From: Psychrobacter sp. LV10R520-6
GTDB lineage: Bacteria; Pseudomonadota; Gammaproteobacteria; Pseudomonadales; Moraxellaceae
Assembly (NCBI RefSeq): GCF_900182925.1
Contig: NZ_LT900024.1
Location: 1,860,001-1,924,000 of the forward strand
DNA: 64,000 bases
Direction: 5' to 3'
Below the pieces are notes generated by a model. It was not told where the DNA came from, made no database searches, and saw only the letters and a program-made list of their open reading frames with translations. The position numbers and the translations under genes were made by a program. Below, piece after piece: positions 27,280-35,892 of this stretch. The stretch's first letter is position 1; the number at the start of each line of letters is the position of its first letter.

Positions 27280-28266
27280 TTGGAACGGCTTGAGTTGTCG
27301 CTTCGAGATCTGGCTTTGCTGGTAGATATAGACCCAAACCGAGACAGTCAGGTCAGTTGGGCGGAGGTTAAGTCACAGACAACGCTCATAAAACAGCTAA
27401 TCGCAGCCCAAGTGACATTAGAGGCGGGTACCCAATCTTGCCAAATGACAAATTTTGCGCCACTGGCAATCAATACGCGTGGTGGGTTTAATTATTTATA
27501 TACAAATTTTAAGCTGGAGTGCGCAACACCTATCTCCGGGCTGAACTACCAGATACTAGCAGGTATCGATGCCAACCACCGCTTGATCCTGACTCAAGTC
27601 GATGATGACTTGCCTGTTCAAGTGTTGGCCGTAGGACAAAGTCCGCTAGGTGCAGATGCAGACTCCAGCTTGCTCGCCACTTCGCTAAACTTCTTAAAAA
27701 GTGGGATACATCACTTGCTGATTGGCTGGGATCATCTATTGTTTTTGTTTGTCCTTCTGATCCCTGCCGTTTACATACGCAAGCAAAAACAGTTGGTTGC
27801 CGTTGCCAAACCGCGAGCCGCACTGCTTGAAGTCTTTTGGATCGCAACCTCGTTCACGCTAGCGCACTCAGTTACCTTAAGTTTAGCGGCCCTCGGGATC
27901 GTCAGTATCCCTGCCCGCTTTATCGAATCCTTAATTGCCTAGTCCATAGCATTCGCGGCACTAAATAACTTAGTACCAATGCTACGGGTACGAGCCGTCT
28001 ATCTGGCTTTTATTTTTGGACTGATTCACGGTTTTGGCTTTGCCAACGTGCTAGTAGATTTACCATTAGCGACCAGTGAGCGCGTGCTAGCACTATTGAG
28101 CTTCAACGTAGGGATTGAGCTGGGACAGCTGGTATTTATCGTCTTAGTATTTCCGATAGCGCTGTTGCTACGTCACACGCGTTTTTACAAATCAGTCATA
28201 TTTTATGCAGGTTCTCTGATCAGTATTGTCATTGCCTTGTGGTGGTTTTTTGAGCGGATAATGTGA
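27280..28266 (+). pseudogene. HupE/UreJ-family membrane protein, broken by a stop codon and 5' truncated
   Basis: The sequence codes for a HupE/UreJ_2-type protein: an EF-hand-like start (LRDLALLVDIDPNRDSQVSW), then the membrane core HHLLIGWDHLLFLFVLLIPAVY, SFTLAHSVTLSLAALGIV, and after the break FIFGLIHGFGFANVL and LSFNVGIELGQL. An in-frame TAG at 27940-27942 splits the core between IESLIA and SIAFAALNNLVPM; one base change would restore it. The 5' end lacks a signal peptide: the frame is closed by a TGA near 27236, and the only possible start at 27280 is TTG. Two lesions indicate a decayed gene. Confidence 0.85.
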
Positions 28267-28337
28267 TCCCGCTTTAGAGCTTAATAACAGTCCTTTAGCA
28301 AATAGGTCGCTGTTTATACCTCTCAAACCTACAAAAA

Positions 28338-28375
28338 AGCAGCCTCCTAAATGATATCTAGGAGGCTGCTTTTTT
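28338..28375. terminator. Bidirectional rho-independent terminator
   Basis: A perfect 12-bp stem (AGCAGCCTCCTA and its complement) with a nine-base loop is flanked by A6 on the left and T5 on the right, so it can stop transcripts from the hupE-like gene on the plus strand and from the cysteine-rich ORF on the minus strand. Confidence 0.93.
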
Positions 28376-28423
28376 ATTATTATTGATATTTTAAAGGTCT
28401 AGGTACTGTGAGTTTTATTACGC

Positions 28424-28570
28424 TTAACTGCACTGACAGCATTTCGAACACATATCACATTTTTCACAAGTTGAAGGACTGGTACAGCCACATTTTGTAC
28501 AGCTACAACTAGAATTATAATGGATAGAAGATACCAATGAGTGCCGTTTATTTTTAGAAATACATTTCAT
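28424..28570 (-). CDS. Very cysteine-rich 48-residue protein, metallothionein-like
   Basis: This small ORF encodes 48 residues with 11 cysteines, ten of them in the last 27 residues arranged CSCTKCGC then CEKCDMCSKCCQC. The first half is basic and has one Cys. The pattern of CxC and CxxC motifs without histidines resembles metallothioneins, which bind Zn, Cd or Cu; no specific family was recognised. A good AAGGA ribosome binding site lies seven bases before the ATG, and the bidirectional terminator lies 50 bp after the stop. It stands alone. That it is translated is likely; metal binding is inference. Confidence 0.65.
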   Translation of the reverse strand: MKCISKNKRHSLVSSIHYNSSCSCTKCGCTSPSTCEKCDMCSKCCQCS

Positions 28571-28828
28571 AATAAATCCTTATTCATGACAATAGATGAC
28601 TTATTGTTGCAATTATTAGTAAAGTATTCAGTTACTTTATTGTCAATTAGTAGTATCAGGCTTGTGGAAATCAGACAGCTATACAATCAGACTATGACTA
28701 TTTATCTAGTTACGATAACAAACTTTGACTCTCATTCTAAAGAACGCTATTGAAAGTATGCGATGTTTGAGTCTATTAAGTAGTTTTGAATAGATCTTGA
28801 ACAAAAAATAGAAGTCATTAAAATCCAG

Positions 28829-29005
28829 TTATTCAATAACCTCAACATTAATGGCTTGAGCCCAATCGTCACATTCACAACGTGCACAAGTCTGATTCGG
28901 CTTAGAGATATTATCGATATAGCCGCAATGCATACAAGCATAGCAAGTTCCCGAATCTATCTGCTTGACTGCCTGATACTGATGGGGAAACAAGGGTAGG
29001 CTCAT
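28829..29005 (-). CDS. Small zinc-ribbon / rubredoxin-like protein
   Basis: The 58-residue ORF contains two cysteine knuckles, CYACMHCGYI and CARCECDDW, spaced as in rubredoxin-like zinc ribbons (as at the end of rubrerythrins). It begins MSLPLFPHQY and ends INVEVIE. No strong ribosome binding site precedes its ATG. Its 5' part overlaps the remnant of a molybdenum hydroxylase gene in another frame, so it may have become joined there by deletion. A single bound Zn or Fe is expected; its function is unknown. Confidence 0.5.
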   Translation of the reverse strand: MSLPLFPHQYQAVKQIDSGTCYACMHCGYIDNISKPNQTCARCECDDWAQAINVEVIE

Positions 29006-29060
29006 CCATGGTCATCTTTTTGGTAGGTTCTGGCTGAGATATTGACTGAAATAATACCAT
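28911..29060 (-). pseudogene. Stub of the molybdenum-binding subunit of a PaoC-like aldehyde oxidase
   Basis: Two bases after the stop codon of the FAD subunit gene an ATG opens a 49-codon frame starting MVLFQSISQPEPTKKMTMDEP. The position and the MTMDEP-like start are what is expected of the large subunit of xanthine dehydrogenase/aldehyde oxidase operons, which should run for about 730 codons. After about 25 codons the similarity stops and the frame ends, running across the zinc-ribbon ORF in a different frame. It is read here as the leftover of a deleted large-subunit gene; the identification rests mainly on context. Confidence 0.45.
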
Positions 29061-29062
29061 GA

Positions 29063-30055
29063 TTATGCTCCCTTGCCCGCTAATGCGCGCTGAATGACTT
29101 GTTTTAGTAGGCGACGTGTTAACGGTATTTTGAAGTCGTTTTGGCCGCTGCCTTTGGCATCTTTCAATAATAAATCTGCTGCTTGCGTGATAACGTCGTT
29201 GTTACCATCAGTATCCGTCAATAACACCTCAACGTCTTCGTTACGCCACGGCTCGGTACCGATACCACCAAACGCCAAGCGCACTGTCGTCAAGCTTCCA
29301 TTATTATCAATATCTATTATCGCGGCACAAGATACCAATGCAAACGCATAAGAGGCGCGGTCACGGACTTTGTCATAAGTATGCATCCCTTTGATAGGGG
29401 CAGGTAAGAAGACATGAGTAATCAGCTCGCCGGTCTCTAGGACAGTCTCAATATGCGGAGTGTCTTTTGGCAAACAATAAAAGTATTCAATCGCAATCTT
29501 GCGAGTAGAACCATCGGCCTTTATAGTCTCAACAGTGGCACCTAGCAAACGCATAGCGACCGCCATGTCAGAGGGATGCTGGGCAATACAAGCTTCACTC
29601 GTTCCTAAGATAGCAAGCGTACGGTTTTCACCATTAATGGCTGGACAGCCAGAACCCGGCTCGCGCTTATTACAAGGGCTGTCCGTCTGATAAAAATAAT
29701 AGCAACGGGTCCGCTGTAATAGATTACCGCCTGTCGTGGCTCTGTTACGCAGCTGTCTAGTTGCCCCTGCCAAAATCGCCCGTGATAACACGGAATAATT
29801 TTTAATAACGTCAGGGTGCGCCGCCAAATCACTGTTGGTCACGAGCGTACCGATACGTAGACCACCATCAGCGGCCGTTTCAACTTGTTGTAATTCTAAT
29901 CGAGTAACATCAACCAGTTTGAGTGGGGTTTCAATCTCCAACTTCATCAAATCTAGTAAATTGGTGCCACCAGCAATAAATGAGGCATCGGTAGGGCTGG
30001 CAGAAGTCGCTGCTTGCTCTGGTGTACTGGCACGGCTATATTCAAAGCACTTCAT
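29063..30055 (-). CDS. FAD-binding subunit of aldehyde oxidase (PaoB-like)
   Basis: The 330-residue protein matches the FAD subunit of the xanthine dehydrogenase family: AGGTNLLDLMKLEIETPLKLVDV near the N-terminus, RNRATTGGNLLQRTRCYYFY near 110, and a C-terminal CO-dehydrogenase flavoprotein domain (VRDRASYAFALVSCAA). The cysteine-bearing insert CYYFYQTDSPCNKREPGSGC marks the PaoB (YagS) type that binds an extra [4Fe-4S] cluster. Its start overlaps the Fe-S subunit gene by 4 bp (ATGA). The Fe-S partner is split by a MITE and the Mo partner is deleted, so this intact frame is probably orphaned. Confidence 0.88.
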   Translation of the reverse strand: MKCFEYSRASTPEQAATSASPTDASFIAGGTNLLDLMKLEIETPLKLVDVTRLELQQVETAADGGLRIGTLVTNSDLAAHPDVIKNYSVLSRAILAGATRQLRNRATTGGNLLQRTRCYYFYQTDSPCNKREPGSGCPAINGENRTLAILGTSEACIAQHPSDMAVAMRLLGATVETIKADGSTRKIAIEYFYCLPKDTPHIETVLETGELITHVFLPAPIKGMHTYDKVRDRASYAFALVSCAAIIDIDNNGSLTTVRLAFGGIGTEPWRNEDVEVLLTDTDGNNDVITQAADLLLKDAKGSGQNDFKIPLTRRLLKQVIQRALAGKGA

Positions 30056-30860
30056 GAGCGACCTCCTGATGTACTACTGGCAGTGTTATTTTTATTTTTT
30101 GCTGATTGACTACCCAGCTGCGTCTCACTCGGGGGTGGCGACCAAATCCCGCTTACGGTTGACTGTTGTGTTAATTGCTCAGTAGATGTCGTAGCCTGCT
30201 CTGTTATTTGACTCTCTAGTACTTGTGAGATGGCTTTAATGATGTTGGGATAGGCTGAGCAACGACAGATATTACCGCTCATGCGCTCAGCAATTGCTTG
30301 TACTAGCAGTCCATTAGGATTCTGCAAATCAGTAGTTACATGACTGGGCCACTGTTGTTTGACCTCTTCTATCAATGCCGTCGCTGAACAAATCTGTCCG
30401 GGCGTGCAATAACCACACTGAAACGCATCAGGCTCCTTAAAGGCTTGTTGCAGCTCCGATAGCGATTCAGGCATACCAATGCCTTCGATCGTCGTAATCT
30501 CATCACCATCGTGCATGACTGCTAGTGTCAAACAAGAATTGACTCGCCGTCCGTTGATGAGCATATAGTTGAGCCACTTTAAAACGAACACCGTATGGCT
30601 GGGAGAAATTTTCGAAGCCTCTGGAGTGACGCAGTCACACAGCAAGCTAGAAAAATTTCTGCCAGTTATACGAAACCATGTTTGTATCTATTTTATTTGG
30701 TACTGACTATAGTACAAGCCCCACACTGCCCATGGTCGCAGCCCTTTTTTGGTCCGGTAATGTGTAGATGGTGACGACAGACATCAAGCAGGGTCGTTCG
30801 CGTATCAAGAGTATCAAATTCATAATCCTGCTGATTGATTGTTAACGTCAAGGTAGACAT
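30052..30860 (-). pseudogene. [2Fe-2S] subunit of aldehyde oxidase (PaoA-like), split by a MITE
   Basis: The N-terminal piece from the ATG at 30860 (preceded by GGGAG) encodes a plant-type ferredoxin domain with KKGCDHGQCGACT and then runs into MITE copy 3, where it meets a stop. After the element the frame resumes with LINGRRVNSCLTLA, then the second cluster domain with FQCGYCTPGQICSATALI and SGNICRCSAYPNIIKAI. Removing the 146-bp element plus one TA copy gives GACTMLINGRRV, the expected family sequence, so the insertion is the only lesion seen. The downstream piece has no credible start of its own. Confidence 0.9.
30564..30711. mobile_element. MITE copy 3, inserted in the paoA-like gene with a TA duplication
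   Basis: On the minus strand it starts TATAGTCAGTACCAAATAAA and ends TTTTAAAGTGGCTCAACTATA; the two ends are inverted copies (TATAGT, GTACC/GAGCC, TTTAAAA). It has the core shared with copies 1 and 2. The reading frame of the host gene is restored only if TA is taken as the duplicated target, which points to an IS630/Tc1-mariner-type transposase acting in trans. Confidence 0.88.
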
Positions 30861-31269
30861 GCTGGCTTCTCCCTGGCAGATGATAATAAAATTTTAGATG
30901 AGGTGTTATGGCTAGTCTGTAGATTAAATGTTAATTAATTTCTTCTGACTTATAAAAGGGTTTTATTGTATTTTTCTTGGTCGCTCTTAGCTTTTAACTT
31001 TTAAAATAAGACGTCAAATCAATGAATTGAAGTAGCATATATCATTTGTGACTACTCAATACGTCCTCTACTTCTATCAACATCATTTTTATTTGATATA
31101 AATAATATACCTAGCAAAGGTATTCGATTAAATAGCTTTTTAAGTCCATAAAAGAGTTTTTCTATGATGTTATGTAATTTATCGGTTCTGCTAGTAGTAG
31201 AACGCAAATCAAAAATAGCGGAGGTAATACGTATGACAGGAATCAGTCCACCAAATAAAGCGCAAAAAA
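30861..31269. other. Intergenic region without a recognised gene
   Basis: About 400 bp of AT-rich sequence upstream of the paoA-like gene. The only coding hint is a 40-codon frame at 31164-31286 with a GGAGG before an internal ATG, but its end overlaps the nhaC terminator. Otherwise only AT-rich promoter-like sequence is seen. Confidence 0.6.
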
Positions 31270-31308
31270 AAGGCAGTCAAAGTTAGAGTAACTTGACTGC
31301 CTTTCGTA
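31270..31308 (-). terminator. Rho-independent terminator after nhaC
   Basis: A long stem (AAGGCAGTCAA-AGTTA and its complement, one bulge) is followed on the minus strand by eight T residues. It lies about 100 bp after the nhaC stop codon. Confidence 0.8.
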
Positions 31309-31407
31309 TTTAACTGCTTCTCGTGTTTAACTGCTTTTAGTTATGCTACCCAATAAGAGTGACGTTCCCATAAAAGAAACTTAGAGAGTTAAAAGGGTTA
31401 AAAAGTA

Positions 31408-32814
31408 TTAACTGTTAACTTCTTGCTTAACTGGATCGGCCTTACTAATAGTAATCCCAGTAAAGCCAAATAGTAAAGTCAGTAGTAGCGACAGATAACA
31501 GAAGAAGGCATAAGGTAGATACTCAAGTACTGGCACGCCTAAAGCTTGACTGATAAACACACCGCACACACTCCAAGGTACCAATGGGTTGATTACTGTG
31601 CCCGCATCTTCGATAGTGCGAGATAAGTTTTTGGGGTGTAAGTTCAAGCGCTCAAAGGTTGGACGGAATGCTGTACCTGATAGCAAGATACTCAAATACT
31701 GCTCGCCGATTAGCACGTTGATACTTAGTGCCGACATGGCAGCGACAAAGATTGCTCGCCCTGAAGTGGTCAACGACTCTCTTATTCCGGATAGTAACGC
31801 CGGCAAAACACCTAAAGCTCTAAGCAGTCCACCGAGGCTTAATGCCAATATCACAATAGCTTGAGTAAAGAACATGCTTTGCATGCCGCCACGAGATATC
31901 AGACCACCAACTTCGCCTAAATCTAAGGTCTCGGCTGGCTTGTAGCCTCCGAATAAATAGCCACCCAATTGCTCAATGCTTGGTGTGCTATGCAGATAAG
32001 TGACTATCAAGGCTGTGACGATGGTGCAAATGATAGTGTAAACGGCATTGACCCGAAACACTGCTAAGCCCACCAATACCACAAAAGGCAACACCGCATA
32101 ACCATGTACCAAGCCACTGTCAATAAGCTGTGCTTGCAAAGCGGTTACTTGGCTTAAGTCAGAATTGACCGTATCCCCAGTAAAGAACCAAAACAGTATG
32201 ACTGTCAGTATCCACGCTGGTACCGTGGTGTACATCATATTGCGAATGTGCTCAAACAAATCAATGCCCACGACCGATGAAGCAAGCGTACAAGTATCGG
32301 ATAAAGGTGACATCTTATCAGCAAAGAACGCGCCTGAGACTATAGCACCTGCAGCGATAGCGACGTTGGCATCGAAGGCATTACTCATGCCAATAAAGGC
32401 CACGCCTATAGTCGCTGCCGTGGTCAAACTACTGCCCAGCGCTACCCCGATAATTGAGGTCAAGACAAAGGCAGAGATATAATAAAACTGCGGAGATATC
32501 AGCTCAAAGCCGAAATACATCAGTGTCGGTATGGCGCCCGACATCATTAAGGCGGCGACTAGCAAACCAATAAAGAAAAACAGATATATCGCACTGATAC
32601 CCAACATCACACCGGAGGCCATTTGCGATTGCATATCGTCAAAGGTAAGACCTTTAAAAATACCAATGGCCAGTAGCACACAGATAGCGAGTATTAAAGA
32701 TATATGAGGCACCCAACCGAAGCCAATCATGGTAATTCCCATAATGGCGATGATAATGGCAGAAATGATAAACGCCAGTTTGGGGGAAAACTGGGTAAGT
32801 ATTTGTGGAGGCAT
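31408..32814 (-). CDS. nhaC: NhaC-family Na+/H+ antiporter
   Basis: The 468-residue protein has about 11-12 hydrophobic segments and NhaC motifs: GALGSSLTTAATIGVAFIGM-like VALGSSLTTAATIG, AGAIVSGAFFADKMSPLSDT in the middle (conserved charged residues of the ion path) and DAGTVINPLVPWSVCGVFISQALG near the C-terminus. It exchanges Na+ (or a carboxylate, as in some homologues) for protons. It follows the aromatic degradation genes phhA-phhB on the same strand and might serve them, but a perfect hairpin lies between. Confidence 0.9.
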   Translation of the reverse strand: MPPQILTQFSPKLAFIISAIIIAIMGITMIGFGWVPHISLILAICVLLAIGIFKGLTFDDMQSQMASGVMLGISAIYLFFFIGLLVAALMMSGAIPTLMYFGFELISPQFYYISAFVLTSIIGVALGSSLTTAATIGVAFIGMSNAFDANVAIAAGAIVSGAFFADKMSPLSDTCTLASSVVGIDLFEHIRNMMYTTVPAWILTVILFWFFTGDTVNSDLSQVTALQAQLIDSGLVHGYAVLPFVVLVGLAVFRVNAVYTIICTIVTALIVTYLHSTPSIEQLGGYLFGGYKPAETLDLGEVGGLISRGGMQSMFFTQAIVILALSLGGLLRALGVLPALLSGIRESLTTSGRAIFVAAMSALSINVLIGEQYLSILLSGTAFRPTFERLNLHPKNLSRTIEDAGTVINPLVPWSVCGVFISQALGVPVLEYLPYAFFCYLSLLLTLLFGFTGITISKADPVKQEVNS

Positions 32815-32897
32815 AACACATCCTTATGTTGCCAATTTGGTTTGGATTCTTAGAATTTTATTTAGTTGTTATAATTCAGGAGCTATATTTTACGGAC

Positions 32898-32940
32898 TAT
32901 ATTTTACAGGCTCTAATTGATTTAGAGCCTGTAAAATATA
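32898..32940. terminator. Perfect 19-bp hairpin between phhB and nhaC
   Basis: The arms TATATTTTACAGGCTCTAA (32898-32916) and their exact complement (32922-32940) are separated by five bases. It lies between the end of phhB and the start of nhaC on the minus strand. There is no clean T-run, but the AT-rich lower stem could act similarly. A terminator or attenuator is likely. Confidence 0.6.
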
Positions 32941-32955
32941 ATTTAGAGACTAGGA

Positions 32956-33297
32956 TTATCTATCAAGCAATTTATCTGTCTTTGCTGCCATGATAAAGTC
33001 GTTGCTATGCAGGCCTTTGATGCTGTGCGACCACCACGTAACCGTCACTTTGCCCCATTCCACTAACATGCCAGGGTGATGCCCTTCCTCTTCGGCAATA
33101 TCTCCCAGTCGATTGGCAAATGCCATAGCCGTAACAAAGTTTTTAAATTTATATTTACGTTGTAGTTGGTTGATACCATCCACCTTAAGTAATGACCAAT
33201 CAGGGATTTGTTGTAATAACTCGTTTGCTTCTGCATCGCTGACTTTTGGCGCGCCAATACGGCAGACTTCACAGCTGGCTTGCGATAATTCGGACAT
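32956..33297 (-). CDS. phhB: 4a-hydroxytetrahydrobiopterin dehydratase PhhB
   Basis: The 113-residue protein recycles the pterin cofactor used by phenylalanine hydroxylase. The active-site segment is complete: [55 protein letters not shown], with the HH and H catalytic residues. AAGGAG precedes its ATG. It follows phhA on the same strand after about 220 bp. Confidence 0.94.
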   Translation of the reverse strand: MSELSQASCEVCRIGAPKVSDAEANELLQQIPDWSLLKVDGINQLQRKYKFKNFVTAMAFANRLGDIAEEEGHHPGMLVEWGKVTVTWWSHSIKGLHSNDFIMAAKTDKLLDR

Positions 33298-33514
33298 AAT
33301 AATCTCCTTGGTTTAAATTTATTCTATTGATAATTTATTTGATGACTAATTTATAGAAGCAATGTTTTAAGTGATAGACAACGATAGGCACAAAGTAGCT
33401 CAAAAACGTACTAATGCTTATGGTCTTTATTGTATGCGGTATCAATACTCATGCCAGTTAAGCCAATGACAGCTAGGCTAATAAAAGCCAGAATTTCTAT
33501 ATATATAAATAGCT

Positions 33515-34402
33515 TTATGCATAAGTAGCGTCAAATAGCCCAAGGCTCATAGCCTTTTTGACATAACCCATGATGTCGCTATTCAAGATATCAAACAGCG
33601 TGTCTAAATCGTCGATGGCGTAATAGATGGGCTGGATGTGATCAATACGATAAGGGGTGCGTAAAACATCCAACAAATCAAATTCCCGGCACTCTGGTTG
33701 ATGTTGGGGCTCATCACTTAGGGCATAGACGGTCTCAGAGGGAGAGCTTAATATACCGCCGCCATAAATTCTACGGGATTCCTTGCCTTGGTCACTGCTT
33801 TGTCCAACCAAACCAAACTCGATGGTAAACCAGTATAACCGGGCCAGACACATCCGCTCTTCTTTACTGGCATTTAATCCCAGCTTGCCATAAGTCTCGT
33901 TAAAGGCAGCAAAAGCAGGGTGGGTAAGCAGCGGACAGTGCCCGACGATTTCATGAAAAATATCAGGCTCTTCGATATAGTTCATGTCCTCAGAACGACG
34001 GATAAAGGTGGCTACCGGGAAGCGTTTATTTGCTAAAAGTTTAAAAAACTTGCCAAAGCTAATCAATGCAGGCACAGCGGCAGTCTGCCAGTCAGTGGTG
34101 TCTTGTAGTACCGTGTCAATATCATAAAGTTGCGGGATCTGAGTCTTAGGAAGGTTTAGCTTGTCCAGCCCTATTAGATACTCTGAGCAAGCACGATTGG
34201 GTATTTTTGTGGCTTGACGAGCAAGCAGCGCTTGCCACATAGCATGTTCATCGTCACTATAATCAATGTGACCATGGGCATCGATTTGATGCGACACATA
34301 GGGTTGCTTTTCGTTGCTAGTCTGGTCGCTGCTAATCTTGGCGCTATTAGTCTTGACGCTATTAACATTGAGGGTTTGAGTAGTAGAAGCTGTGCTTTCC
34401 AT
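33515..34402 (-). CDS. phhA: Phenylalanine 4-monooxygenase PhhA
   Basis: PhhA converts phenylalanine to tyrosine with O2 and tetrahydropterin. The non-haem iron ligands are in EPDIFHEIVGHCPLLTHPAF (two His) and LYWFTIEFGLVG (Glu). The catalytic domain runs from about residue 50 to 295, the normal bacterial length; the first 45 residues are low-complexity (Ser, Thr, Asn). It is the first step of the degradation cluster in this window. Confidence 0.95.
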   Translation of the reverse strand: MESTASTTQTLNVNSVKTNSAKISSDQTSNEKQPYVSHQIDAHGHIDYSDDEHAMWQALLARQATKIPNRACSEYLIGLDKLNLPKTQIPQLYDIDTVLQDTTDWQTAAVPALISFGKFFKLLANKRFPVATFIRRSEDMNYIEEPDIFHEIVGHCPLLTHPAFAAFNETYGKLGLNASKEERMCLARLYWFTIEFGLVGQSSDQGKESRRIYGGGILSSPSETVYALSDEPQHQPECREFDLLDVLRTPYRIDHIQPIYYAIDDLDTLFDILNSDIMGYVKKAMSLGLFDATYA

Positions 34403-34656
34403 GCCTGCTTTCCTTCTGAAGTAAGTCCACTGTAGTGGTACTACGGTGTCATCCTCGCTAGACGTATGAGTGCTACCGTCTTCGTTTGGTTTCCTTGCCG
34501 TAGTTCTATATTGGACTCATTATTATTTTGTTCTGAATTTGGGGGTGTTTATTAGCGATGCTTTATTCGCAATATTTTGATAGTGATACCTTAATAGTGG
34601 CAGGACAAACTCCTTTCTGTCCTGCCCATTACTGTTACTGTTACTGACTGATCTAT

Positions 34657-35757
34657 TTACTGTGCTTCAGTTTCAACTTGACCAATGACTCCGCGGTTGA
34701 TTTGGTCTCGTTCTATCGATTCAAATAGTGCTTTAAAGTTACCTTCACCAAAGCCGTCTTCATAATCGCCTTTACGCTGGATAAATTCGAAGAATACTGG
34801 GCTACCAAGGATGGTTTCAGAGAAAATCTGTAGCAGTAGCCGTGGCGTACCACCTTCTGTTGTGCCATCTAGCAAGATACCGCGCATCTGTAGGTCAGAG
34901 ATATTCTCACCATGACCCGGTAGACGCTCATCAAGCATTTTATAATAAGTATCGGTTGGCGCTGTCATTAACGGAATACCGGCGTCTCTAAGCTTATCAA
35001 TACTGGCAAATAAGTCGTCACTTGCTAAGGCAATGTGCTGAATACCTTCGCCATTAAAGTGCATCAAATACTCTTCGATTTGTCCACCGCCTTGCTTGGA
35101 TTCTTCATTCAATGGAATACGGATTTTGCCATCAGGAGCGGTCATCGCTTTACTGGTCAGCCCGGTGTGTTCCCCTTTTATATCGAAAAAGCGGATTTCA
35201 CGGAAGTTGAATATGCGCTCGTAAAAAGTGGCCCAATAGGCCATACGACCACGGTAAACGTTGTGCGTGAGATGATCGATGACTTTAAAACCATGGCCAA
35301 TCGGACGTCTATCAACTTCTGGAAGAAACTCAAAATCGACATCGTAAATAGATTCACCATCTTTAAAACGATCTATCAGATAAATCAGTGAGCCACCGAT
35401 ACCTTTGATAGCGGGTAGTCTAAGCTCCATAACACCAGTCGGTACGTCTACTGGCTGGGCACCGTTTTCAACAGCTAACTCGTAGGCTTTTTTGGCATCT
35501 TTAACTCGAAATCCCATGCTACTAGCCCCAGCTCCATGCTCTTCAACAAAATAACTGGCTTGGCTTTTAGGTTCACGGTTTAGTATGAGGTTGATGTCAC
35601 CTTGACGGTATAAAGCAACATCTTTAGATCTATGGTTGGCAACATGAGTAAAACCCAGCTGCTCAAAAAGCGCGGATACCGCTTCAGGTTCAGGTGAGGC
35701 GAATTCAACGAAATCAAACCCGTTTAGACCCATTGGGTTTTCAAATAAATCTGCCAT
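34657..35757 (-). CDS. hppD: 4-Hydroxyphenylpyruvate dioxygenase
   Basis: This 366-residue enzyme converts 4-hydroxyphenylpyruvate to homogentisate. It is a two-domain VOC-fold protein; the iron ligands are in [12 protein letters not shown] (His), [11 protein letters not shown] (His) and [20 protein letters not shown] (Glu), with the C-terminal [15 protein letters not shown] signature. The ATG at 35757 is preferred to one seven codons upstream because the protein then starts [20 protein letters not shown] as in homologues. It is divergent from a LysR gene. Confidence 0.95.
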   Translation of the reverse strand: MADLFENPMGLNGFDFVEFASPEPEAVSALFEQLGFTHVANHRSKDVALYRQGDINLILNREPKSQASYFVEEHGAGASSMGFRVKDAKKAYELAVENGAQPVDVPTGVMELRLPAIKGIGGSLIYLIDRFKDGESIYDVDFEFLPEVDRRPIGHGFKVIDHLTHNVYRGRMAYWATFYERIFNFREIRFFDIKGEHTGLTSKAMTAPDGKIRIPLNEESKQGGGQIEEYLMHFNGEGIQHIALASDDLFASIDKLRDAGIPLMTAPTDTYYKMLDERLPGHGENISDLQMRGILLDGTTEGGTPRLLLQIFSETILGSPVFFEFIQRKGDYEDGFGEGNFKALFESIERDQINRGVIGQVETEAQ

Positions 35758-35892
35758 TGCAATCATCCTTAATTTCAATTGGTGGTATAAAAGTGTTATG
35801 AATCAATAATTCTTATTGACGATGCGTTCATATTAGATTAGCTTGATTTATAAGACTAATTGTTTTTTATGATTTATTTATCAGGTTTACTT

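Noticed and set aside
31164..31286. A 40-codon frame (or 17 codons from 31233) with GGAGG before the internal ATG
   Set aside because: Its last codons lie in the stem of the nhaC terminator, its composition is not protein-like and it has no partner gene; kept only as an intergenic note.
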